Assembly (NCBI GenBank): GCA_003427395.1
Contig: BFEA01000036.1
Location: 661,413 to 725,412, forward strand
Direction of reading: 5' to 3'
Source: Chara braunii
Lineage: Eukaryota > Streptophyta > Charophyceae > Charales > Characeae
DNA: 64,000 nucleotides
How positions within the stretch are numbered: position 1 is the first letter of the stretch; each line of letters begins with the position of its first letter. Of the stretch, positions 12,317-22,396 are shown one piece after another. The notes beneath the pieces were generated by a model. That model searched no databases. It worked only from the letters and a program-made list of their open reading frames with translations, and was not told the DNA's origin. Position numbers and translations under genes: made by a program.

Positions 12317-14295
12317 GATTATTACTATGGTTATTATTATTATTATTATTGAGCAAATCAGACGCATCTCATCCACACTTTTCATGTGTGTAAACAGCAG
12401 CGCGCTAGCATCGTGTCCGCCCTAAGTGAAGGCGGGCCAGACATATGACCACCCTGAGTAAAGGCTGGTCAGAATACCTGCAATCGGGCTTCTTCCAACA
12501 ATTTGTAGAGTGGGTATCCGATGGTCGCAGCACGCCGGTTGGTTGGATTGCGTCGTGGACCCCAGACTCCTGCAAAGAAGCAGTTGAGCCCAGGGCCTCA
12601 GTTAATTGTGCCCTCGGCGCGGGCCAGGACAAGCCAACGCGTCACGCATTGGACGCTCCGAACGCAGCATTATCATTGTAAAGCCAAGCGTACCAAAGGG
12701 GAACCGGAAAGGGTCTGGATATGGACAGTGGCCCTGAGCCAAGGGGCACGACCATACAGCCTGGGCCGCATCTGGGTTGGGCCTGGGCGCAGAGTCTGGG
12801 TTTGAAACGCAGGCTCAAGGCTGGCCGCTCACACACAGCACTGGCATATAGGCAAAAAATGCTAGTGAGCAGGGGTCTTGGCCAATGCGGGCAATGCTGG
12901 CACGCTCGGTGAATGCAAGCTGCTATGCTGTGCATGGCTGCGCTGCACTAGGATGAGGCAGGCTAGCACTAGGATGTAGGGCGCTGCCTGCACACAAGGG
13001 CACTTACGGCCATAGCCAGGCCGCATGAGGGTGCAGTGGAGGTGAAGGGCGTTGTGTGAGTCATCAAGGAAGAGTGTGGGTGAATAGAGGATGTACCTTG
13101 TAGAAGAGGGACTCGACAGTGATATTGACGTCTTCACTTGCTGATCGTCAAAATTGTCTGATTGCTCCCCTGTTATAGCTGTGGTAATGGATTGTAGAGT
13201 AGAGGAGGCATCGGGCGCCATTTCGGAGAAAGAACTAAGTTGAGTTATGCTGTTGGTACTGCCCGAATGGGCTTGGGCATTGACTCAAGACTCTACTGTT
13301 TCGTTCTCAAATGGATGTTTACTCAGTTCCCTGTGACTCTGGCTTTGACTACTTGGACTGCAGTATGATGCTGCGATTTGGATTACTGGGCTTCGTCCGC
13401 ATTCATGACCCTCGCATTTTCTTTTTTTATTTATTATTATTGTTATTATATTATCAAACTCGCTCGTCTACACTATTCATGCATACAAATGGCAGCGCAA
13501 CAAACCGGCAATGTACGCCCGCACAATGCTCACAAATATGGAAACCAGACAAGAATTCACTTTCAATGGCTGCAGCGACACAGCACCCAACATCACACTG
13601 TGCACATACACTGGACCATCCTGGACGTCTTGCGCATGATGCTGTACGCTCACACAACACGCATGCCACTGAACACTCTGAGCATCCGCTGAGCACTGTT
13701 GCCTAAGGCACTGTAGCAGCACTTCCTCACGGCTCCGCAGGAACGAGTGAATGGTTGTGCATAGCCTCTAGATTTATACTTCAGCGACTCATTTAGTCTG
13801 TCCTGATTCCCAGGCCACGGTATACACAGTCCCAGAGGGTACTTGCTGGGCTTGATTGGGGTTGACTGGTCCGATGCCGCTGACCTCATGGCATCGCACC
13901 ACAGATTCGCCATGGTCACGCCAAGAGTGAGAGAGTCCGAGAGAGAGAAAATAAAGAAGGGAAGAGAAAGCTTACCGGCTTACGATTGCAGTTCGCACTA
14001 GTAGTGACATCATATAGATGAGACTTCACTATCACAGTAGGCCTGTTGCGTGAGTGCAAGTATAGGAGGGTAGGCAAGATGTATAAATTGGGCATTGGGC
14101 GCCAGACATAGAAGAGCGACCATGAATAGTGAGTTGGTATAGGCCTGAGGGCTTGAGCATTTGCTCATTACTCTATTAAATTGCTCGGTTTGGATGAAGG
14201 TTCAGTACCATGATGTTTGTTGCTGGTATATACCTGCTCAGACACCTATGCGATCTCACGACCCGGGTTAGGATATCATTTCGCTCTCATGTTTC

Positions 14296-14348
<53 letters not shown>

Positions 14349-14380
14349 TGTTATTATTATTTATATCATTTGAGATCACA
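6540..14380. repeat. Array of diverged modules with internal TTA microsatellites
   Basis: Related modules recur at about 6540-7200, 7780-8300, 8700-8930, 8935-9365, 9383-9890, 10030-10860, 11165-11900, 12210-12440, 13085-13925 and 13965-14380. Shared landmarks in order are GTACCTGGGTGAAGAGGAC, TCAAATGGATGGTTAC, TTGGACTGCAG, a TTA-repeat tract, then CAGACTCGCTTC...CATGCATG and ATGCGCCCACTCA. TTA tracts lie at about 8817-8882, 9258-9335, 9726-9823, 10229-10279, 11456-11520, 12270-12349, 13430-13455 and 14297-14366, and a GAT tract at 8405-8450. Sequence is conserved on both sides of the tracts, so they grew inside modules and are not insertion tails. Apparent Leu-, Asn-, Ile- or Tyr-rich reading frames here are translated microsatellite. 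Confidence 0.7.
8946..13975 (-). other. Recurrent antisense splice-donor-like sites in LTR modules
   Basis: The minus strand has a strong 5' splice-site match at the same place in several modules: CCCAG/GTACGT at 8947 and 9390, CCCAG/GTATAT at 11175, ACAAG/GTACAT at 13096. Others nearby are CAG/GTAAGC at 5970, ATG/GTAAGT at 7778, GCAG/GTACTG at 10795, GCC/GTAAGT at 13007 and CCG/GTAAGC at 13975. Upstream of some donors the minus strand opens with ATG-GCGCCC and reads related peptides (SPSSTR at 13097-13221; TSSSPR at 9391-9430). This could be a fossil or active antisense transcript with repeated exons, or simply module copies that share a GT-rich junction. Confidence 0.3.
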
Positions 14381-15129
14381 TGCTAGGATATGAATCAGAA
14401 TCGGACAGGGGTGCAAGGCAACGGAGCGAAGGAGGGGCGCCAACAAGTATGATGGCTCTTGCATCCTTCATCCTCCTTCGCTTTCCCATACCTACACCCC
14501 ACATAAGCACACAACCATCTTCAAGCGACATGAGTAGACATAGTATTTTCCGATGGCTTACTGAGATCAGTATTCATGCACAAAGGACTTCCATTTCTCA
14601 ATTGATCCATGTAACAGGGCGATTGCAGGAGCTCTGTCGGAGTTCAGGCGAAACTCTGGAAGCAGGGAACGACAAGGTACGTTACTTCGACCCAGATGCT
14701 GTCTCATACAGACAATCATCGTAAAAATGATCATAAGGGTTAGGGATTCGAAATCAATAACTCTTTAGGTCTTGGATAGAGAAAAGTTGGTTGAATGTGG
14801 AACTGATTGCTTCTGGATACAACAATCTTGCTGTGGGCGCTGATTGGAGGTAAGGATACAAACTATCATACCTCTCGTGATCATCTTCTCTATATCCCAT
14901 TCAAACAGATGATGGGTGCTTTGATTTGAGTTGCCATAATCAACCGTCATAGATCACGTCGATCATCTTGCTCATTATACATTTGATCCAGCAATAAGTC
15001 TCCAAACTAACAACGATTCAGGGCTCGAATGCCATCAAAGGCGATGACTTGAGCTATAGGTAAGACTTGCCTGGAGGTAAGAATAGCAGGGAAAGNCTGC
15101 CTTAACTCCAGATGAGCCTTTCGCTTGGT
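14380..15129. other. LTR segment between module array and satellite
   Basis: Mostly unique sequence shared with 40622-41390 of the 3' LTR with a few percent substitutions. A 114-codon frame (14380-14724) is open in both copies but has no recognisable motif and is not supported as a gene. Confidence 0.4.
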
Positions 15130-15870
15130 CAGTGGTAAGTGCAGGGGCCCTTGGGCACCCGCCTTATTGAGGGATAGCCACTGATAAGAGTAGCAGGGGA
15201 ATTCTGTCTTATCAGTGACTAGTCTGATATAAGAGTTGTGAGGTTTCAANNNNNNNNNNNNNNNNNNNNNNNNNNNNNNNNNNNNNNNNNNNNNNNNNNN
15301 NNNNNNNNNNNNNNGATATAAGAGTTGGGAGGTTCCAAGGACACCTGCCTTATCACCGATTAAACCTAACATCTTTCAATGGTAAGAGTAAGCAAGGATC
15401 CTTGGGCACCCGCCTTATTGAGGACTAGCCACTGGTNAGAATAGCAGGGGAATCCTGTCTTTTNAGCGACTAGCCTGACATAAGAGTTGTGAAGTTTCNA
15501 GGACACCTGCCTTATCATTNATCAAACCTNACATTCATTCAGTGGTAAGAGTAGTAAGGATCATTGGGCACCCGTCTTATTGAGGGCTAGCCAGCGATAA
15601 GAGTAGCAAGGGAATCCTGTCTTATNAGTGACTAGTCTGATATAAGAGTAGCGAGGTTTCAANGACACCTGCCTTATCAATAAACATCNTAGGGCTTAGT
15701 CAGTGATAAGAGTAGTAANGATCCTTGGGTACCCGCCTTATTGAGGGNCNGTCANTGATAAGAGTANCANGGGAATCCTGTCTTATCAGTGACTAATCCA
15801 ATANAAGAAGTAGCGAGGTTTCAAGGACACNTGCCTTATCAGTGNCTAGCAATNGGATAAGCCTACCGCN
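15130..15870. repeat. ~162-bp tandem satellite array in the LTR
   Basis: Units begin GTCAGTGGTAAGAGTAG and are spaced about 162 bp (15377, 15539, 15700), with an earlier unit at about 15130 before the gap. Each carries CACTGATAAG and CTTATCAGTG about 20 bases apart, a perfect 10-bp hairpin, and the phrase TTGGGCACCCGCCTTATTGA. Scattered N's and the N-run 15250-15314 show that the assembler failed to resolve the array. The same array is at 41390-42180. Confidence 0.85.
15250..15314. other. Assembly gap (65 N)
   Basis: N-run inside the 162-bp satellite. The matching gap in the 3' LTR (41492-41631) is 140 N, with the same bases on both sides. Confidence 0.95.
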
Positions 15871-15959
15871 AAAATGTGNTTGGCACACAGGGGCCAANGC
15901 CCACTGAGTTGCCTTTGTCCAACAAAGCTCCAGTAACAANTGGATATATCATANATCCT

Positions 15960-17478
15960 GAATGGTCTACCATGCCACCGCTAACTTTCTCCACCCTTAG
16001 CATTGTTCAGTCCCAACTAACTATCTCTGATTCTACTGGAAGGGGATAAGTGGGACCTTACCTCAGAGAGAGACAGTCCATTTATCTGATTCCTTCCATG
16101 AGATTCTTTTCCACATGATGGATTGGTGATGTGTTCATGTGTGATGGGAGAAGGAAGAGAACTCAGACAAGATAATCCCAAAAAGGGATAAGAATGAGAT
16201 AGTGATGGTATGTGAAGAGTTGCCGTGACAGTAAAAGGGGAGTGAATTATTATTCACTACCTGAAGCGGAATGCGCAACAGCCCAAACAATTAGTTAAGA
16301 ATAATAGGAGTCAGACAGGAACAAAGAGTCTAGAAGGATCTTTCTAGATCTCAGCTAGGAAGAGAGATGTTAAGATTCTCTTGGACTGTGTTGTGTCTAC
16401 ANGTTTCGANACTTCGGANAACTTACGGANAATCCGTAAGAGCAGCAATTTTGTTATCACTGGATAACAGGTCGGTAGAACTCCGACTCAACTTCCACCC
16501 ATGGCTTGACACCCACACCTTAGACAAGACCTAAGAAGGGAACAAATAAATCTCCCCCCTGTATCTATGCCTAAATTGTCCAAATCACACTCAGGAGTCT
16601 TCAAAATGTGTGGGGCTGGGGTAAAATGGAGTCAGGGTTAGGAAGGAATGTTGTTTTCAAGGGTTTGGGGCGTGAGTGACATGCTGTGAGTGGGTTAAAG
16701 GTTGACACTCGTAGCGCATTTTGTGTCTGCATTTGTATGTGTGTATGTGTTTTCCTGCATCTGCGCAGGTGTTGGACATTTGTATTGTCTCCTGAGTTTG
16801 GGATCTTCTGGAAATTCGTGCAAAGAGACACGACAATCGTGAAAGTGAGGTCCACCGCTCAGTCAACTCCCCTGATTTACATACATATATATCTATATGT
16901 ACTTGTGAATGGGATCGTAGGTTGGTCGGTACTTAGAAAGTTATTTTATTTATGACTTCTTTTGAGAAGAATGAGAGATTACTAAAGGCTTGACTCTGAC
17001 ATTTTTATAAGGTCAACAAAGGAAACATAAAATTATTGTCATAGTTAGCTAAGCGTGGAAGACTGTCCGAGAAGTCGACCTGATTAGATAGTCGGTCTAG
17101 AGAGTTTGCACCTCGGGGCTCGACATACGGGTCAGTCTTAAGGCGTTCTACCGCGCGTATGCCTATGCTATGGCGATCGAGAAAAAACCCTCGGTTGGCC
17201 TACCTCTGCGATTGCATGTAAAAGCCTTCATATGTGGGTCAGTAGCTCAGCAGGGATACGCACACCTAAGGGATGGTGACAACTCCCGCAGGTGGAGGTG
17301 ATGTTGTACCTCGCGGGATCTCTAACCTGTCATAGGGAGTCGCGAGAGGTATAGCACGCGCGCACGGTCGGAGTTGGTATTGCGTAAAGTAACAAAAGGA
17401 AACTCCTGCGTGACACGACCGTGAGGTCCGACACCAAAAACTACTCTGCGTATGGGTGTAGGACCGCCGCGCGCGACA
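15960..17478 (+). promoter_or_regulatory. 3' end of the LTR: TATA-like site and U5-like hairpin
   Basis: Unique 1.5 kb shared with 42280-43806. ATTTTTATAA at 17001-17010 (43329-43338 in the 3' LTR) could be the promoter; transcription from just after it would give an R-U5 of about 450 bp before the primer site, an ordinary arrangement, leaving U3 at about 12.5 kb. A nested stem CACGGTC-GGAGTT (17363-17375) pairs with AACTCC (17401-17406) and GACCGTG (17417-17423) and is kept in both LTRs. The LTR ends CGACA. Promoter position is inference. Confidence 0.45.
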
Positions 17479-17480
17479 GG

Positions 17481-17500
17481 TGGCGCCGTTGCCGGGGATC
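17481..17500 (+). promoter_or_regulatory. Primer-binding site, tRNA-Asp
   Basis: TGGCGCCGTTGCCGGGGATC is an exact 20-nt complement of the 3' end of plant tRNA-Asp(GUC) with CCA. It begins two bases after the LTR end. Athila-type plant gypsy elements use the same primer. Confidence 0.93.
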
Positions 17501-17698
17501 TCGCTTTTAGCCGAGGTCCTTAGTGAACGAACTCGGGTAAAGCAATATCCAGGCAGAACGACAATTATTGAAGATTCGGTAATTAACCAAGACTCTAATA
17601 GCTGGTGACGAGTAGTTGCTCCAAGTAAATCGGTGAGTAAATTAGGGACTAAATACGCATAAATACGATTGCCCTACTTATACTAGGAGTTAGCGAAT

Positions 17699-18195
17699 AT
17701 GGCACCTAAGGGACGTGGGACATGAACTGGTAGAGGAAGAGGCGGCAGAAAAGGAAAACGCTTGAAAGGCCTGTTGACTTGACTAGAGATAGGGAAGAAT
17801 GGAAAGAAGATGATGAAGGACTGAAAGAGAAGGATGAAGGGTTAAGGGCGAGACGGTATCGGGAGGGGAGGCGTATGCATATCTTAGATCCTGATGAGAT
17901 GGCTTACTATTCGTATAGGTACGCAAGGCATTACGGAGAATCTCCGCCTCGCTTCGAGTTGCCTAGTCGATCGCATCATAGCCCTTACCTACCATCTTTA
18001 GAGAGGCAGTTGACTATCCTTTCCTCGCCTCACCAACAGGGGCCCCGCGGGGCACCAAGCGTGCGTGATCCTCCTGTAGTTGCGCAGTCTGCGTCTCCTG
18101 ATAGGAGGATGTGCATATCGCTTTTACTGTTTCTACTATGTCAAATAAAGATCTGTGGGCTAATAACATACTTACTGTACAAAAAGATTATATAA
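17699..18195 (+). pseudogene. Start of pre-gag region, RG-rich N-terminus
   Basis: The first ATG after the primer site (17699) opens MAPKGRGT, a stop, then TGRGRGGRKGKR in the same frame: a short, very basic RG-rich N-terminus like those that precede some gag proteins. Translation moves to another frame at about 17779 (DREEWKEDDEGLKEKDEGL, then a Pro/Ser-rich part) and ends at 18195. The TGA after GRGT could be a mutated TGG. I do not recognise a family. The next ORF has the duplicated domain, so this may be its N-terminal extension, now broken. Confidence 0.5.
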
Positions 18196-18312
18196 AGGTT
18201 AAAAAGGATCAAAGGAGATAATGGGCTAGAAAGGGGAATCAGTCAGATCTTGGGATTATAAGTCTACTAGCTAAAATAAAGGAGATGTGGGCTGGATTGT
18301 GCTGTGTAGTAG

Positions 18313-19004
18313 GTGGAGTATACCAAAGAAAAAAAGATGGTTTTTGCCCGATATCAAGTCACAATCAGAGAGCCCGTGCAAATGAGGCGTGGCCTGATGA
18401 TGAATCTGCCAAGTCGTCATGAGGGGAACGAAGAGACGGGGTATTATTGGGGGATTACTGTAGAGGAACAAACTTTCATTTGGATCGAGTCTGGATGGGT
18501 TAGAGATACCGTACATCTTTCTGCGGAGAAATTGCAAACTATCATAATAAATTTAGTCTTAGGAACTGATCGATCTCTTTCCAGACTATTGTGGATAGCA
18601 GAATCCGCGCTCGAGTCTAGGGGAAGAGATGCAAGTTGAATGGGTTTGAAGGAATGATAGGAACTGTGAGGGTAAGAAAGGCTAGAGAATTTCTTCCGCC
18701 AGCAGCATATCTAAGAGGAACCCTTCCTATGTTCATCGTAGATGCAACCTTCGGAGGGAGGACCAGAGTGGAAAGGGCTGCGGAAGCCGCAATGGCAATA
18801 CCTGAGAGAGAAAATCACGCACCTACCCCTCTGCTGGTATACTACATATACCTAGAGATAGGGCATTTGATTGAAGGAAGGGATCCTCAAGACATACTAG
18901 CAAGGGTCGACTCATATGCACGTCAGCACAATTGGGAAAATAGGTATGTCTACTGGGAGGAACTGAAACAGGGGATCCTCGATCAAATAGGAGAGATTTG
19001 TTAA
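18313..19004 (+). pseudogene. Pre-gag unknown domain, first copy
   Basis: Two overlapping frames (18313-18639 and 18636-19004) together encode one domain whose partner follows at 19077-19736. Landmarks are FIWIESGW, SRLLWIAESALESR, LPMFIVDATFGG, RVERA and YYIYLEIGHLIEGRDPQDIL. The predicted product is a soluble, helix-rich protein of about 230 residues with no zinc knuckle, protease or polymerase motif. It lies between the primer site and gag, where a typical gypsy element has only leader. I cannot name its family. The frame change near 18636 breaks it. Confidence 0.55.
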
Positions 19005-19076
19005 GAAATGGGAAAATTGAGCAGTTACTAAAAAGAGAAAGGTCATTTCTTTGGCTGTTGTAACAGGTATACCAGG

Positions 19077-19736
19077 ATGACTCCTTTAATGTGCTTCGCT
19101 GACCAGAGCTTCCTGATCGACCTGCCTGAGCCAAAGGAAGGGGGAGTTAAAATGACACTGCCGAAGATGACAATAGATTTGGATGAGGAAATGGAGTCAT
19201 GGTGCGGGATACCAATAGGACAAGAAGCCTTCCTTTGGATAGAAACTGGATGGACCACGAGGGAAAGGCAGACAATAGTGAAAGTGACCCTTTATCTATC
19301 AGCCCTTTTCTGGAGAGCACATGCGATCGACCTTGCGATAGGAGAAAGCCGCCCCGTCTCTAGATACGTGTTGATAGCCGGAATGACCCTTGACGCATTT
19401 ACAAGAAGAATGTATTGGGGAGAAGAAGGGGAAGTTATAAAATCAATCAAAGCGAAGTGGGCCGCTGAGTTCGTATATCCAACAAGGTATATTAAAACCA
19501 CGCTTCCGAGCTTCATAATTGATGAAGCATTTTGGGGGATTGAGAATGTAGAACGGGCAGTACTCGCAGCCCGATCTGTTCCAGAGATGGGCTTCGAATT
19601 CGAGGCTTCGGAAGTTGTTTACCGTCTATACTTAGAGATGGGACCGAAACTAGAGAATAGGGATTTTTATAACATACTATGCGTGGTAAACACGTATCTA
19701 CGCATCTACCGTTTGGAAGATCTCTCGACCTACTAG
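19077..19736 (+). CDS. Pre-gag unknown domain, second copy (219 aa)
   Basis: An uninterrupted 219-codon ORF paralogous to 18313-19004: FLWIETGW matches FIWIESGW, SRYVLIAGMTLDAF matches SRLLWIAESALESR, LPSFIIDEAFWG matches LPMFIVDATFGG, NVERA matches RVERA, and YRLYLEMGPKLENRDFYNIL matches YYIYLEIGHLIEGRDPQDIL. Order and spacing agree, so this is a tandem domain duplication. It sits 200 bp upstream of gag on the same strand. Function is unknown; by position it could be a structural or RNA-binding accessory protein. The first ATG (19077) is kept as start without independent support. Confidence 0.6.
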   Translation: MTPLMCFADQSFLIDLPEPKEGGVKMTLPKMTIDLDEEMESWCGIPIGQEAFLWIETGWTTRERQTIVKVTLYLSALFWRAHAIDLAIGESRPVSRYVLIAGMTLDAFTRRMYWGEEGEVIKSIKAKWAAEFVYPTRYIKTTLPSFIIDEAFWGIENVERAVLAARSVPEMGFEFEASEVVYRLYLEMGPKLENRDFYNILCVVNTYLRIYRLEDLSTY

Positions 19737-19937
19737 CGCAATCTTTGCCGGGAGGCATGTATCGAAGCATTTATAGATGAGATATCTTCTTTATTTGATA
19801 TGGTTAGAAGCTTTTGGCATGGGGACTGGGTGTCCCTAGAAGAGATACTCGGATGAGAGAAAAAAGGTATGAAAAGTCATATAGCGTAAAGAGTTACGTC
19901 AAGATAGTGACAAAGAGGGTGGATCAATGGTCGTTTT

Positions 19938-22396
19938 GTGTGTCTTAACAGGGTCTACGGTCGAGCAGGAACCAAAAAAAAAAAAGGGAAAGAGATAGGC
20001 GAAGCCAGCGCCAATGGAGATCCGCCAATCACCGCGGTGGAAATCGCCAAGTTGTTGGAGAAGAGGACGATAAAAAGATCTAACCTATCAAGGATAGACA
20101 TCTTCTCATTCAAAGGGGATAGGGTGACGCATTGGTTGGAACTACTCGAGCAGATATTCAACCAACTGACCCCAGCCGAGAAGTTTGCCCAATTGTTCGA
20201 ATATGTATGGTGGGAATGCACCTCTGACGTGGAAGAGATAGTGAAAAAGTCCAACAATGATTGGGTTGAGTTTAAGAGGGGCATGCAGAAGACATTTAAG
20301 CTAGGAGATGGCCTTCTCACAATTGACCATCTCTATAACATGAACAAAGATGACTTCACCACGATCAGGGCATTCGCCAATACATTCGAAAAGACAGCCG
20401 AGAGGATCCCGGGGCTGTCTGAAGAGATGCAGTGCGTCATTTTCCTAGGGAAATTCTCTGGGTATGAGGCAATGAAACTAACTCGAGGAGGAACCGCTGG
20501 GAGAAAGACAACCTGGGATACCATCAAAAGAAACATCGCGGCAGGAGACATGGAGCAAGTGTTCCATCACCAAATCAAGGTCGGACGAAAGAAGAGAAAG
20601 GCAGTAGGGACGCTCCAAGGAACGGATAATATACTTGGAGGAATGTTGAGCAATATGGCAAATGAGATAAAAGAGCTTAGGGAAAGAGTGCCCCATCGAA
20701 AGTGTTAACATTGACACAACCATCAAGAAAGAGGAGGAAGGAAGAGGGAGATGGAGAGGAAGAAGCTGAAGAAGGGGAACCCGAAGGAACGGGCAAACTG
20801 ACCAAGAATCAGAGGAAAGCTAAAAATATCGTTATCGGAGGACAAGGCTCAAGAAAAGGACAAGTTACTCAACAGGCGATAGTCCAATATGGACATGAGC
20901 CATCAACAAGCACAGCGCAATATAGTCAATGGCCCGTGGGTCCGCCTATGAGAGCATGGCTTGGGTACTTCCCGGTAGGGCCATGGCCTACGCAGGGTCC
21001 ATATCCCATGTTACCCCAGAATCAGAATTTGGGAGGAGACCAAAACACGGGACAACTTCAACCAACAGGACAAAACCAACCAGGATCGAATCGCCAGGGT
21101 GGCCAAAACCAGAACAGGTCCCAAGGGCAAGGACAAGGACAAGGACGTGGAAGAGGTAGGAATGCTGGTAGGAATCAGGGACCAGGGGAATGAGGAGCAG
21201 GAAATAGAGGAAGTGGGTATCAAGGTGGAAACTGGGGACAGTTCCAAGGGGGTGGGAATCCGGTAGGGCAAGAATACCAGCAGGGGTATGGTCGTGGTTA
21301 CGACCAAGGCTATGGAAGGGGGTTTGGTAGAGGAAATGGGTCATGGAACGGACAGGGTTTTGGCAGAGGATGGATAGACTACAGCGAATGCATTTGTACC
21401 CACTGTGGAATCAAAGGGCACACAGTAAAGCGATGCCACGTCAGGAAACTTAACGAGCGCGATGGACTCATAACATCAAACATAGATGGCGAGGTGTTTG
21501 ACAGAACAGGAAGGCCGATCGATCCTGAGATTCCGGGAGGCACTAGAGAAGAGGCCCTTCGCATAGCCGCGCTGGGTTCCAACGCGCCGAAAATGTTCAG
21601 AATGTGGCAAGAAAATGGAGGACCATAAGAAAAATTGAACCGAATGGGGATCGAAGGAAGCAAGGAAGACGTACCCCTCGTGGAAGAAGAAGCAGAAGAG
21701 GATGACGTTAGGATTACCGTCAGGGACACGTTTGATAGGATGGAAGATCTGGTGAATAAAATGCAAAGGCTGCATTTGAGACTTCAAGGGATATGTGAAG
21801 AAGCGGGGAAAGAAGGGGCTGGGTGCCCGAAAGTATTTACCAGGGGACGTGGAGGATCAGGAGATGGGCCAAATGAGCCCAACCCAAGAATGTTGAGGGC
21901 CAACGTGACCGCAAAGAACAGTGGGGGTCAAAGAAGCGTAAGAGGAACAATTCCGTTCGCTACAAGAAGACCCGCAGGAGGGAATCCTCAAAAGGAACAA
22001 GCCCAGGCTTCCCAGCCAGCAGAAGAAGAACCACCTATCACGGTAGAGGGTGATGAGGATGAGGATGAGAAGATTAGGGAGGAAGAAGAAAGGCAGGTGG
22101 AGATAAGGGCTAAGAGAAGGAAAGACGAAGCTAAGGAAAGAAGATCAAAAAGGGATACGGGACCAAGCAAGAAGAGAAAGTACCAAACCTCGATCGAAGA
22201 AGGGGTGGATCTAGAAGGCCTGGTGAATAAACTACTGGAGGGGCACAATGAACTATTAAACCTGAAAGAAATCCTCGCTTCAGCTCCTAAGTTAAAAGAG
22301 ATGGTGAAGGTTAGGTTATCACGCCTGAGAGTAGCCTCGGTCCGGATGAGGGATTTGATTCCCAAAGAGGCAAACTGGAGCGTGGCAGAAAGTTAA
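19938..22396 (+). pseudogene. gag: gag of the giant element (capsid and CCHC nucleocapsid)
   Basis: Frame 19938-20708 carries a plant retrotransposon gag capsid domain: FKGDRVTHWLELLEQIF, then FKRGMQKTF, then GLSEEMQCVIFLGKFSGYEA. Reading shifts at about 20702 into a frame continuing to 22396 with stops at 21191 (TGA) and 21626 (TAA). That frame holds a Gln/Gly-rich linker, a CX2CX4HX4C zinc knuckle (CTHCGIKGHTVKRC, about 21395-21436), an acidic stretch and a basic Lys/Arg/Glu-rich tail. It assembles particles and binds element RNA in related elements. Protease follows directly in the same frame after one stop. Broken copy. Confidence 0.8.

Larger units (their letters stand above)
4504..17478 (+). 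repeat. 5' LTR (12,975 bp) of the giant element
   Basis: This block matches 30351-43806 from its first base (TGTCGG) to its last (CGACA). From left to right it contains a terminal hairpin, a TATA-like site and tRNA-like hairpin near 5200-5320, a GA-rich stretch (5590-5960), TG microsatellites, a family of diverged modules with internal TTA microsatellites (6540-14380), a 162-bp satellite array (15130-15870) and a unique 1.5-kb end with a second TATA-like site. Known plant LTRs are usually a few hundred to a few thousand bases. Divergence from the 3' LTR is uneven: about five differences in the first 130 bp, none that I can see over most of 11190-13300. Confidence 0.85.

Noticed and set aside
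15130-15870. CRISPR-like array
   Set aside because: The whole 162-bp unit is repeated with no unique spacers, in a eukaryotic retroelement; it is a satellite.
4504-17478. The 13-kb repeat as a simple segmental duplication
   Set aside because: TG...CA termini, the tRNA-Asp primer site right after the first copy, gag-pol between the copies, and the interrupted chromovirus on both sides all indicate LTRs.
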